NCBI GenBank assembly: GCA_024734555.1
Contig: JANPWX010000081.1
Coordinates: 3,998,364 to 4,062,363 of the forward strand
Direction: 5' to 3'
Source of the DNA: Trochalopteron elliotii
Taxonomy: Eukaryota; Chordata; Aves; Passeriformes; Leiothrichidae
Length of the DNA stretch: 64,000 nt
Part shown: positions 38,501 through 49,717 of the stretch, piece by piece
How positions within the stretch are numbered: the stretch's first letter is position 1
Layout: every line of letters begins with the position of its first letter
The notes under the pieces: model-generated
Told to the model about the DNA's origin: nothing
What the model saw: only the letters and a program-made list of their open reading frames with translations
The model's database searches: none
Program-made: the position numbers and the translations under genes

Positions 38501-41500
38501 ACAGTCAGAAAGTATAAATGTGTATGTATAAAACGCTGCAATTTAAAACTAACTTATCAGTCACTGGTTTGAAAACTCATTCTGCAGAACTGTAATATGG
38601 CTATATAACATGAACAGAAATGGAAAACCAAACTTCAAAATTACAGTAACTTTTTCCAGAGCTGAATGACCAAATAAGCATAAGTCCAAAAACTTCAAGG
38701 TGAAGTGGTGAATGGATGTAAGAATATAATCAAATATACTTAAACTCCATTGTCTCTTAGTACAACAAAGTTAGACAGTAATATGGTCAAGGTTCTCCAT
38801 TTGAAAATTGCTTCTCAGGTCTGTTTAACAATATTGAGAGGCTCTACTTAGCAAAAAATTGATGCTCTTTGACCCTAGGCCAGAACCAGATCTGTGGGAG
38901 TCACTGATCAGACATCCAGACTCCTTACAAAACTCCCAAGAATGGCAGTTTTTTTCCCAGAAAAACCCCATTAATGTCCCTCATCCACCTTTCAGTGCAA
39001 ACTTCCAAATTCCTGAATCACTATGAACACACTGAATTCTTGCAATCACTCTTATTTTGCCACCAGCATGTTACCAACTGAAGTAAAACATCTTTGCATT
39101 GCACTGAGGATACTCCCCAAATAATTCCTGCCTGTTAAGCAGCAATCTGCAGTTCTACATAATGAAGGATGTTACATAATCCAGATTTGTTCCTAAACCA
39201 GGCCACCTGTCAAGACCACTAACACATTTCAAGAAACAAATCTGACCTAAGACCTTCCTATGCCCTTAAATGATCTAAAAATTTCACTAGTCATCAAAAA
39301 AACACCTGACAATAACTACAGCTACTCTTAAATTCTGCAGGCTTTTGAACCATTCATTATTGCTAGGAAGATTGCCCTTTCTTTTGTGAAAAGAACCCCT
39401 GCCACAGAAGTTCTGGTAGACACAGTGTAAGCCAAAGTAATTGAAATTGGAAGGACAGATAAAAATTGAAGGATTATGGAATACACAGATCCACTTATTG
39501 TCAAAGAATACAAACTTGACCTTGAGCATTCAGGTTATTGCACTTGCACAGAATTTATTCTCAGAAAATCTCAAGATTCATTGCCAAACAAGAGTTAGGC
39601 TGAACAGAGAAGCCCCTCATTAAAGGTTTATGGTATTTATTTTATTACTTTGAGGCATTTGTTACAAATACCCAACCTTCATGACATTGTCTTGGTGACA
39701 TTGTAAAAACTCAAAATGGATATATAGAGAATAGAGGTAAACACACTGGAAAACAGGGGATTTCATTTTTTTTCATTATGTACTCATTCTACAATTTTAT
39801 AAAATACTAGCAGTTTGTATAACCTAATGCCTGAAAGTTAATTTAACTGAGTCTTGAGATTCCTCTGGAGAGTTTACTTTAATGACATCTATTTTGAACA
39901 TCAATGAGAAAAACAGTTGCGCAGTTTTATATTTTTATTGCAAAACCATGCCTTGAAAGAATTAGGCACCTTTATAGCTAAAATTTCTATCAAAGGTATC
40001 ATTAGAAGGAGCCATCAACACATCAGACAATTATTTATATCCAGTAGACAAAGATTTATATAAATAAACAAGAAAATTGCATAAAAAGTTTTGTCATGAG
40101 AATGAGAGATTGGATTTTCATAGAAATGCTTTACACTTCCTTCTCTCACAGGAGGAATTGAATGTAATTTTACAGACACTAAAATCCATTTACACTACAG
40201 TCACCTTCTATTAATTTATCATCAGAGAAGGACATGATCTCTGGCTGATGATATATATGCAAAAATTCTTTATGAATTCTGCTGTGATAATTTTTTTCAT
40301 ATCCAGGAGTAAGTTAATCACTGGGAAGACTATTTGTTGAACGATCCCCTAGAACCAACCCCAAAGAGCACAGTGGCAGCAGTTCCCTGAAGTTTACACA
40401 TCAATCAGTAGAAAAGAATTCATAAAACCATTCACATTTTTCAAGGGAATTTATGGAAATTGTCTTTTTAATCATGGAAAGCTTTGTGAGCACTGAAAGG
40501 GTTTTGCTTAGAAGTTTTAAAGGTAGACTGATGGAGTCATGCACATGACCTCCACTGAATTGCCAAGGCACTTCTTCCCTCCCCAGCTCTAGATCCACAC
40601 TAATGGTTGCGCAGACAATCAAACACAAATACAAAAATTATTACTGCCTCAGACATAAACCCTTTGTATATGATTGAAAAGTAAAAAAACATTTTTCAGC
40701 TGGAAGAGGGCTGTCTTTATGCAGTAAAGGCAAGGATTATTTCCCTCTTCCTCCTTCCAGAGCTTAAATTTCATTTTAAATAGTCTCTTCTGCAGTAGTA
40801 TCCTCATTTTGGCTTAGGCTATTAGAAAAATACAGCAAATATGAGAAACACAGTAGCATATATATAAAACGTAATTGTATTTTTTTAATAAAATGAGGTT
40901 TTTTCTTAAGTTTATAGTTTAATATATTCAGTTATTAAAATAGAATAGTGAACTAAATTTACACCTCCAAGGCAAAATTACCCAAGTATTAGTTCAGCTA
41001 AATTACTTATTGCTAAGTATTCATCATGCAGTAAATTGTTTATGGATGTGCCTGCAAATTACTATGTTTGTCAGCTACTGGCACATCTCATACCATTCTT
41101 GATACAGGTTGAGCTTTATTACTTCAGTAAATGAAATTCTTGTGTGGATTTTTTTTTTTAATATCATGTGTCCCAGTTAATCTATGAGAAATTACTTCAT
41201 ATGGTGCCTATACTCCAGCAATGCAGGGTGTATGGGGCACATCAACCAACCAATTCAATAATGAAGATAATCATCAGGCAACAAAATTACAAAAGATTCC
41301 ATCAAAAACACATCCAAAACTATTACTTTTTGGATTATCTTTGCTCTGTCTGCCAAGACTGACAACATTTCTTTTACCTAATCACCAACTTAGCTACAGC
41401 ACAATACGTAAAACTGTCAAAGATGCTGGATTAAACAGGAGGAGGAGTTGTTGGGCTGCCAGCAACTTCCCCCAAGGGAAACACCAACAAAGGCAAAAGC

Positions 41501-44097
41501 AGTGCTCTGCTTCACCACAGACTACTCAAATGTAACAGTAATCAGGCAGCACAGAATTAATAACAGCAACAAAATTAGAATCATTTATTTTTCCTTTGTG
41601 CTATATACATCTGAGTAAATAAAGTTTATTTGGCATTTCCAACAATGGTGTGGGTCACAATTCTCTCTCAGAGGAGGTTTTCTGCATTCCCCTAATAACT
41701 ACAGATACCTGGGATCATGTTCTGGGTTTAGTGGTCAAATCCTAATTTACAGGCAGACAGTTTTGGAAATAAAAGCAAGCAAATGATCTTTGCTCACCCC
41801 TACAGCACAAGACACCACATGACATCTGCTGGAGAGTGCTGGAAGTGATTAATATTTGCTTTTTTGGGGAGGACAGCTTCCAGCCTCCAGCAGGCTTTAT
41901 AACCATTTTCCAGCAATACCACCCCACCTTGCTCCAACAACTGTTCTGCAACTGCTTCTGGCTAAGAACCTCGCATAGAGAAAATGCATTATTCACCCTG
42001 ATTAATTTATTATATGCATACATGCATGAACTAGCTGACCTTACTATTTCTCTCCCAAAGGTCCCAGAGGAAAAAGAGCACACACAGATGGACTGTCAAG
42101 CAGCATTTCACAGAGATGAAGAAAGCAAAAAACCCTCCCACAGCCAAAACCAGATTTCAGGGCTCAGAGAACACCCTCAAGGAGGTCAAAGTTCAGTCAG
42201 ACAGAGCCCACCCTGGAATAGTTACAACTGTCATAAATTCCTTTAATGCAATATTTCTAAAAAATACAATGAATAATTTTAATGTATTCATTTTGAAGTT
42301 TGTTATTTCTGTACCTTTCACTCATGGCACAAAAAAAAATTGAGTTCACACAAAATAGGAAAGCAGAAAAATAGTTCAATTGCCAAAACCATTCACTTCT
42401 TCCAGAGATAAAAGTACAAATATATTAGAAATGCAAATGCATTCACATCTAAAAAACTAAGACTGTTGAAAACAAAAATGTCAAAGCTGGTGATGCCCAA
42501 AAATTTCATTTTTCACTTTGTTTTGGGGATGATAATGAGCCTAAAAACAGGAATACAAACCCGGACCTTTCTGTGATATACGAAGTTTACCAAATGCAGA
42601 CTGACCTGGAAAAGTGGACACCTGCATAACTGGAGACTAGGAAGAAAGCATCCAAGGAAAGATTTCACACTGGCATGAATTATCATTACTTAATAGAACA
42701 CTGCTGCTAGTATGTACATGATCTCCCCTTATATCATATGATCAAATCATTCATTACCATTACCTTTCAATTTGAATAAAGCAGCATTTGGACCTACTGG
42801 CACCAAGACAGAGAACAAAATCACTCAGTTTGCAAGTCCACACTAGTCAGCTAGTCAGATTTTATCTGTTAGCATGTACATTAACCCATATTCAACCCTT
42901 CCACAAAAGAAAAACTAAATACATGTATTTCCATATGCTGACAATTTTTAGCTGGCACTCCCCCGTTTCAACAGATGGAGCTGTCCTGGCAAACACTGCA
43001 TGGCCATAATATCTGGATGCTTGCTACTCTAGATTTAAATGCCATGACAGAGTCACAAATACGGATTTTCTTGAGCAAGGTCAAAGATGTTCCTGCTCAG
43101 GAACTTCTCTGTAGCTGAGAAGAAAAGCAGAATTTCATCTTTGGTGCCCTCATGTACCCTCTGCCTCTGCTGGCATAGGACATGAGATCCAATACACAGG
43201 TACAGAAAGTGAGGAAACAGAAATACTACAGAAATAGTTTTATCAGTTTCAAATTAAGCATACAGACAAGATAAATAGTAGAAAAATTATGCTATTTCAG
43301 TATAACAGTATATTTACAACAGTCGTTTTAAATAGGAATATGTGTTTGTACAAACACAGTTACAAAACATAGTCAATGGAAAATGTGAAAAATAATGATT
43401 ATATTTAATAGTAAAAATACATTCTTGAGCAAGGAAATCAATCAAACTGTAATTCTTAAGAATTTGCATTAACCTCCTCAGTGACCCACTACCTTTCAAC
43501 AACTCCAGTGATTACCTCTAAATTTGCTCTTCTATTAGCAGACACACTATTCCCAACTTCCTCCAACATTGTTGAACCAACAGCTGGGCAATAGACAGTA
43601 ACTGGGGCAGGACACTGGGCCATGAGAAATTCATGTATAGCATGTAGCTCATGCTGCAATCCTTCCCTCAGTAGGATAATAATTTTTGTCCTTTTCATGT
43701 AATAGTCAATATTTTATGAAGATTTTAGGAACCCAGTAATTCTCAGGTCCCTTCTCTGATTTCAGAAATGATGGGAGTTGGCCACAGGTCTCAAATCATT
43801 GGAAAGGAAAGATTAGCAATTGAACAGAGAACTATTGTAGAAGTGTTGTCTCCTCAGAAAGCAGACTAACGCATGAAGAAATCTTTTTTCCCATCAAGCA
43901 TACAGTAAAAGCACACGTTATCTCACAGATTTCATGACTATAAACATATCCATATTCTATGAACTATAGAAAATTTTCCCACACATACATGAATTTTGTT
44001 AGTGTATCTGCAATTACAGTAATTGTTGCTACTGCAAAACATAATGTATCAGTCCTTAGACAGAAAAATATTTGTCTCATTATTGCAAAAAATTTAC
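35597..44097 (-). other. 8.5-kb intron between exons 5 and 6
   Basis: Exon 5 leaves and exon 6 enters in phase 0, and the join TLKYK-VYSNLSML fits an ASH strand. No CR1 or other recognised element is seen in the interval. Open frames such as 41836-42246 on the plus strand (136 codons) have no recognisable motif and no supporting signals. Confidence 0.7.
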
Positions 44098-44271
44098 CTT
44101 GTATTTTAATGTCTTCTTGGTATAATTGTGCACCCATAAGATTTTATGAGCAATCTTTCCCACTTGGCACTCTATCACAATGCAATCCTGAGGCAGAGGT
44201 TTCTTCCCTATTCCCTTAAGACTAAAGATGTTCTGAGTTCCAGCTGTAAGATTTCTCAGAATAAGCTTTCC
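44098..44271 (-). CDS. CFAP47: CFAP47-like exon 5 (end of one ASH domain, start of next; no ATG)
   Basis: Seen: acceptor TTTGTCATAG, donor AAG|GTAAATT, 174 bp, phase 0 at both ends, 58 codons with no stop. It encodes GKLILRNLTAGTQNIFSLKG, then IGKKPLPQDCIVIECQVGKI, then AHKILWVHNYTKKTLKYK. The first part completes the preceding domain: 'SVIT-GKLILRNLTAGTQNIFSLKGIG' is the classic last ASH strands ending in a (L)xGxG turn. 'KPLPxDxIVIECxVG' then opens the next repeat. I located this exon by asking what the family requires between exons 4 and 6, then finding it on the minus strand. It carries no methionine and so shows no conventional ORF. The call is strong because phase, splice sites and domain order all agree. 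Confidence 0.92.
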
Positions 44272-45845
44272 CTATGACAAAGAAGGGAGAAAAAAAAAAA
44301 GAAGTTTCATTACTCTACAAGTCCCCTTTGGCTGCCAAAGCAACTCCTTTAGTTTATTAATCTCAAATCTAGGTGAGTCAGAGTGCTTACAAGAAAAAGC
44401 TTCTATTGATTTTCCTAGTTCTTAAATAAACCCATTGTTAAACAGAGAAGTAAACCAGAGAAACAAACCCTTTTATTTTAAATTTTTTCTAAACTATGAA
44501 ATTCAACAATATAAAGTTTTCATATTTCTAGGTTTTCTACTTCTCGGCTTCTTCTTGAAAAACAAACATCTCCAAGAACATATGATCTCATGCCTCCTTA
44601 CCTCTCATATATATATTTAACTTTGCTGATTGAGTGTTTCCACCTGTCCTTCACCTGTCATATGAGCACAGTGTTGAGCCTGGAGAAAGGGAGACTCAAA
44701 AGAATTGCATTGCTCTCTAAAATACCTGAAAGGAGGTTGTAGTGAGATGGGGATGGGTCTCCTCTCTATGTCTCAAGTGAAAGGTTGAAAGGGAATGGCC
44801 TTAAGTTGTGCCAGGGGAGGTTCAGATTAGTCATCAGAAAGAGGTTTTTACTGAAAGAGTGGTTAGGCATTGGAATAAGTTCCCAAGGAAAATGGTGGAG
44901 TCACCATCTCAAGAGGCATATGGATGTGGCACTTGGGACATGGTTTAGGGGTAATTATGGTGGTGTTGGATTGACAGCTGGACTAGATAATCTTGGAGGT
45001 CTCTTTTAAAACCTGGATGATTTTGTGATTCAGCTAAAATGTTCTCCATAATAATTTATCATCAAAGGATTCAGGGCTTTTGGCTTTTAATAATTTCATA
45101 ACACTGGATATGCCTAAACTGCATTATATTTGGTTGGTAACACATGCAGAAGGGTTACTTATGTTTCAAAGAACATTTTTTTTCATCTTTGGCAGTTCAC
45201 ATATTTCAACAGCAACTTGCAGTCAGAATCTCTCAGCTGGAACATAGACAAAACCACAAATGCAGCTTCTTCCTAAAGGTGTTAAGAGCCTTTGCTCTGC
45301 TCATCATTTTAGCATTGGAATAGTGGTTACTCTGACGGCAAAAGCAGCTGTGGAATGGTGGCTTAACTTGCAAATGAAGCACTCATCACATAAATTAATT
45401 TGTGATCTAGGCATACAATGAGAAATACTACCTAATTATTTAGGTAGCATTAGGTAATGAAATGCTATTTAATATAAGTATTTAAATTCAGAATAACAAT
45501 GTATATTTCCGTGATAAAAGTTCAAAATTTTTACAGAGTAACTTTAAGATTGAAAGATTGAAAGATTTCACAGAAATGAATAGAATTGAAGAATATAATA
45601 GAAAATTAAATAAAGAAGACAAGAGAATATGTGGTGGGGAAATCCATCAAACGTAATCTTAAGGTTTACAAAGTTAGTTCATTTGTGTTTTTTACTTCAG
45701 ACAGTAGTAAATCTTATCCTTTCCTTTTCTCAAGCAGATGCTTTAATATTAGCAACTGTCTAAACACTTTCATAATTTGGATACTGGTGATAATTTTATT
45801 GGTGAAAACATCCTTTTCAAATGTTGAAACTAATTTCTCTCTTAC
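44272..45845 (-). other. 1.6-kb intron between exons 4 and 5
   Basis: Short intron with exon-to-exon phase 0-0, holding one CR1 fragment in opposite orientation to the gene. The junction SVIT-GKLILRNL is internal to a domain, so the boundary is well constrained. Confidence 0.85.
44675..45031 (+). mobile_element. CR1 LINE 3' fragment, sense on plus strand
   Basis: Recognisable blocks are GAGCCTGGAGAAAGGGAGAC, GAAAGGTTGAAAGGGAATGG, CAGGGGAGGTTCAGATTAG, TCATCAGAAAGAGGTTTTTA, GTGGTTAGGCATTGGAATAAG, GGTGGAGTCACCATCTCAAG, ACTAGATAATCTTGGAGGTC, and a tail GATGATTTTGTGATTC. It is about 350 bp long and 5' truncated, lies in the intron between exons 4 and 5, and is antisense to the gene. Confidence 0.92.
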
Positions 45846-45989
45846 CGTTATTACACTCTCAGCAACTGGCTTGAACGTGAGAGGATACTGAACTGTTTCA
45901 CCCACAGGCACATTTATTACTGCAGGGCCATGAAAACACTGTCCTTCCAAATGTGCTTCAAACCTCCAGTCCTCACTGGATATGTTACT
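45846..45989 (-). CDS. CFAP47: CFAP47-like exon 4 (ASH/Ig-like domain, middle strands)
   Basis: Seen: acceptor TTTTCTTTCAG, donor ACG|GTAAGAG, exactly 144 bp, phase 0 at both ends, 48 codons. It encodes SNISSEDWRFEAHLEGQCFH, then GPAVINVPVGETVQYPLTFK, then PVAESVIT. With the end of the previous exon this reads 'QEIPI-SNISSEDWRFEAHLEG', which is the usual ASH wording: IPI, N-S/T, a conserved Trp, then a hydrophobic strand. The later 'VPxGETVQYPLTFKP' is the strand and turn that precedes the G-K-L/V strand supplied by the next exon. Neighbours: 3.5 kb intron upstream, 1.6 kb intron downstream carrying a CR1 fragment in the opposite sense. Phase symmetry (0-0) means skipping this exon would keep frame, but would delete the Trp strand. 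Confidence 0.93.
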
Positions 45990-48900
45990 CTGAAAGAAAA
46001 TCAAAGACGTAAATTAGATCATGCATTTAAATTTTTTAATGTGCATTTCAGCTTTCACTTGCAGCTATCACCCCATCAGAGCACAGTACTCATTTACTCC
46101 AAGTATTGGCTCAGAGTGCCTTTGGGAAGAATAAAAGCAGTGTACTTTAAAAATGAAACAAGCTAATAATAAATCTGTTATTCCTGGCAGCCAGAAGTAC
46201 AGAACCCCTACTTTCAGTAGCAATACTGTCAGCAGGAATACTCATTAGAAGAACATGAGCATGATCTAGCTAATGGTCAAGATGGAATTTTTAAGTATCA
46301 TTATAAACATTTACAAGCATCTTTATGGTGCTGCTTTAATGCTTGTCAAAATTCTGTTCCTATTCCATCTGTAGAAAATCTTGGTGCACCCCTCTGAAGT
46401 GCTGATGTGGAGTGTGGAATATATTGCCTCATCTGGCCACTGACAGCGTTACAGAATCAGTCTGATGAATGGAGAAGTCCATCTCCAAAGGAGAATTTAC
46501 AGTCCTGTGTTCTCAGGATCTGGACTTTCAAGAGACTAAACTGCTTTAAAGAATGCCTATCCTGAGCAATGTGAGCCTGAGCCTATTTAAGAAACATGTT
46601 TATCTTGCATCCAGATGTATCACCAGACTGCTTGATTATGGTGAAAAGTGAGATATTTCATAATACATGTTTAGAGACTGCCTAAAAATAGTAAAATTAA
46701 AATAATGATATTCAACCTCCTACTATTTGAAAGAACAAGATGACCAAATATACAGTCTGGAAAAAAAAAAAAAGATTAACACTCATCTGAAAGAAAAAAT
46801 AAACTGTCACTCATGAGCTAATTCATGCCTTGTCAAATAGAGAAGACTAATCTCATCTGATCTATGAAAAGAGGAGGTAATCTTTTGACCTATAAGGGTC
46901 TTCATCCATGGAAAATTGTATACAAACATCAGAGATAAAGAATTCCCTGAAGGATTTCAGGGAATAGAGATAATACTTCTTTGTTTCTCTCTATGAAAGC
47001 CTCAGAAACAAAGAACTTGTGGTCATCAGAGCTAACCCAGAGCTACCCACACCTGCAGTACTATTTATCAAAGGTTTGAATAATATGTGTAATTAATGTT
47101 TCAGTGCTAGCTATTAAATTTCCCAGTGGCTGAACAGATATGCCTGCATGCAATGTTGAGGTTTGTGTGGTGCCTTAGTTTTACAAAAAAACTTCCATCA
47201 CCATGTCTCCAATTCTGTAATAACAATGACATCATCTCTGGTAGAAAACACGAAAGAAAAAGTACGATGTCCTCAGCCAAGGATAAATTAAAAGGGAAAA
47301 AAAGATGACAAAAGTTTATTTTTGTTATCATGCTTTTTTATCTCCACAATACCAATACCAAAAAAGCTTTGTCCTTTTGAAAAGCAGCTGTTCAGGTGTA
47401 AAATTGGCAGGTCATCACTCTCTGCTAATCTAACCTTTTTAAAAGTTGGAATAGAGAAAAAACATCATCAGGATTGGTCTAAGTTCTAGAGGAGGACTGT
47501 GAAATTTGGGTGCTTAAGTTGTTTTATTTTCAGTGTTTTATTTTTCTAGTACAATTGGTATCAGATGTTTCCTTTATCCACAGTAGTGATGATTACATCA
47601 ATATGTAACACAAATATTTCTTCTTAATCTCTAACACAAAAACTTGTCATCTGGACAACTGCAGTTGACAAACACAGTCATTGTGAAATTCTTTTGTAAA
47701 AAATCCTTCTAACACAGCATGAATTTGTCTAAAAGCATCTTCTAAAGAAAGATATTAAGGACAACCATAAACATCAGAAAATTAAAAGAAAACATATGTT
47801 AAATTCTACTCCCTTACACCTGTTCATTAATGGCTTTAATTAATTAATCATCTAATTCCTACAGGATCTCTGCTTAATGCAAAATCTCATCCAAAGCCTG
47901 TCAAGTGAATTAATTTAAACACAATTAATGCTAAAGGAATCAGTCCACACAGGACTGTAGGTGGTTCAACCCAAGGTACATAATAATTGTATTGGACCTG
48001 CAGAGTCTGAAAGGCAGAGATGGAACAGTTACATTCATCTCATGCTTGAGAAAATTATGGAAACTCCAAAAGAAACTAATCACAGATCTCAGCTTCAGCT
48101 GGGTTCTTATTCTGTTTCTGTCATTAATTCACTGCATGGCTTTAAGCAAACCAGCTGATCATTTAATTTGCTCCATTTATAAAGTGTTCCACCTAACACA
48201 CATTATGACTGTTAGTTTGCTTGTGCCTGTAAAAAGTGCTTTGAGCACTAAATATTTGGTTCAAGAAATTAATTTTAGCAGATTGAATAACAGCATCTTC
48301 AGTTCCACAATAAGCACATCTTTTTCCACAGAATATTTAAGAACATTTAAATGACAAATACAATACTGCTAATAAAAATATAAAAATATGGGAAAATTTC
48401 AGGTAGATGGAGAAGTTCCAAACAGAATGAGTGTATACAGAAATGTAAAGTTTCTAACTCCTGAAAAGTGAACACTGAAGTGAAAAGTAAATCCATCAGA
48501 AGAATAAAGCAAATCTGTTTAGAACGTGTCTGTTTAAACAAGGTAGAAAATCCCCTTACCTTTCTGTGCTATGTATCAGGTTTTTTTAGGCTAATGTAAC
48601 ATTCAAAATTATTAGTATCTTAAAACTTATGTGCAAGAAGAGACAGCACTATAATAAGGCTTCCTTTAGTTGCCTTTTTTTTTCTTTCTGATGTACTAGT
48701 TTCTTGTCTACTCTCAATATTTGATAGAGCATTCAGTATAGTCTTTCCTCAGATATTCAGCCTTCTTGTCTGAATCTCCCCCCACTCTACTGACTACAAA
48801 ATCTCAGAATAATTTCTCCATAAATTAGCTCACTAGTATTCCTTAGTGGCTCTACAACCACAAGTACATACACCAAACTTTAGTTCAGATCTCAGGAAAT

Positions 48901-49520
48901 ATTTTACTGGTTCTATCTTTTAAAAAAAATCTTTATTCCTTCTCTCACAGCTTAAGTTCCTTCCCTATAATTTGTCTTTTTTGGTTTGTTTGTTTTATTT
49001 AAGTTCTTGAAAATTTGACCAATAATTTTCTGAGAGAGATGATATTCTACCCATCTTCTCTTTCTGGGCTTATTTCTCATGTGCCAAGGGTTTCATACAC
49101 AAAGTAAATACTGATAAAACTATACACAACATACTGGCTATGCTTATCACTTTTTTTTAACTGTATGTAATCTATTTCTTCTCTTTTATTTCTCAGCATC
49201 TCTCATTTTTTTCCTTAAGAAATAGTGTATTTATTCCCTAGATTAAATAGCTACTTTTTTCACTTTCATTGTGATAACAGTATTAAATCCCAGACTAACA
49301 ATTTTCAGAAGAAAAACATCAAATTTATTTTTTTAATAAATTATTTTTCCCAACAGGTTTTATATTATCTGCAACATGGACTTTTAGAAATAATACTCAT
49401 GTCAGTATTTCCATGCATTTCTGCATTTCAGGACTGGAAATTTTAACAGTATTGATCCGAAATCCATTTTTTTTAAATTTCCAAGTCTTAGTTTAGTAAG
49501 CAGTAGTACAGTGAACTTAC
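45990..49520 (-). other. 3.5-kb intron between exons 3 and 4
   Basis: Exon 3 ends QEIPI and exon 4 begins SNISSEDW, a continuous ASH motif, so no exon is missing. I see only AT-rich unique sequence, with a short poly-A at about 46760. Confidence 0.8.
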
Positions 49521-49717
49521 AATTGGAATTTCCTGAGTCACTGCCTGGTAAGCTGGAGTTAGAAATTCGAGCTCTGCATCAGCCTGGCCAGCATTCACCA
49601 CACACTCAATCTCATACACACGAATATCACAGGATGACTTCAGAAGAATCTGACAGCGGTAGCAACCAGGGTACTTGGGAGTGATTTTTACAGGAAACTC
49701 AACTGTATCACTTCCAC
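49521..49717 (-). CDS. CFAP47: CFAP47-like exon 3 (ASH/Ig-like domain core)
   Basis: Seen: T-rich acceptor ending TTTTCAG, donor ATT|GTAAGT, 197 bp, phase 1 in and phase 0 out, 65 full codons. It encodes SDTVEFPVKITPKYPG, then CYRCQILLKSSCDIRVYEIE, then CVVNAGQADAELEFLTPAYQ and AVTQEIPI. The pattern 'FPVxxxPKYPGxYxCQIxLxSxxDxRVYxIE' followed by 'AELEFxxPAYQxVxQxIPI' is the signature of the axonemal ASH repeats in CFAP47 and HYDIN, where one Ig-like domain ends and the next begins at the IPI strand. This exon is the best single anchor for the family call. The domain is a protein-protein module of cilia rather than an enzyme; no catalytic residues are expected or seen. The acceptor tract overlaps a GTTT-type microsatellite (see findings). 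Confidence 0.92.

Noticed and set aside
41836..42246. 136-residue plus-strand open frame
   Set aside because: No recognisable motif, no promoter or splice context, opposite to the gene; chance openness is the simplest reading.
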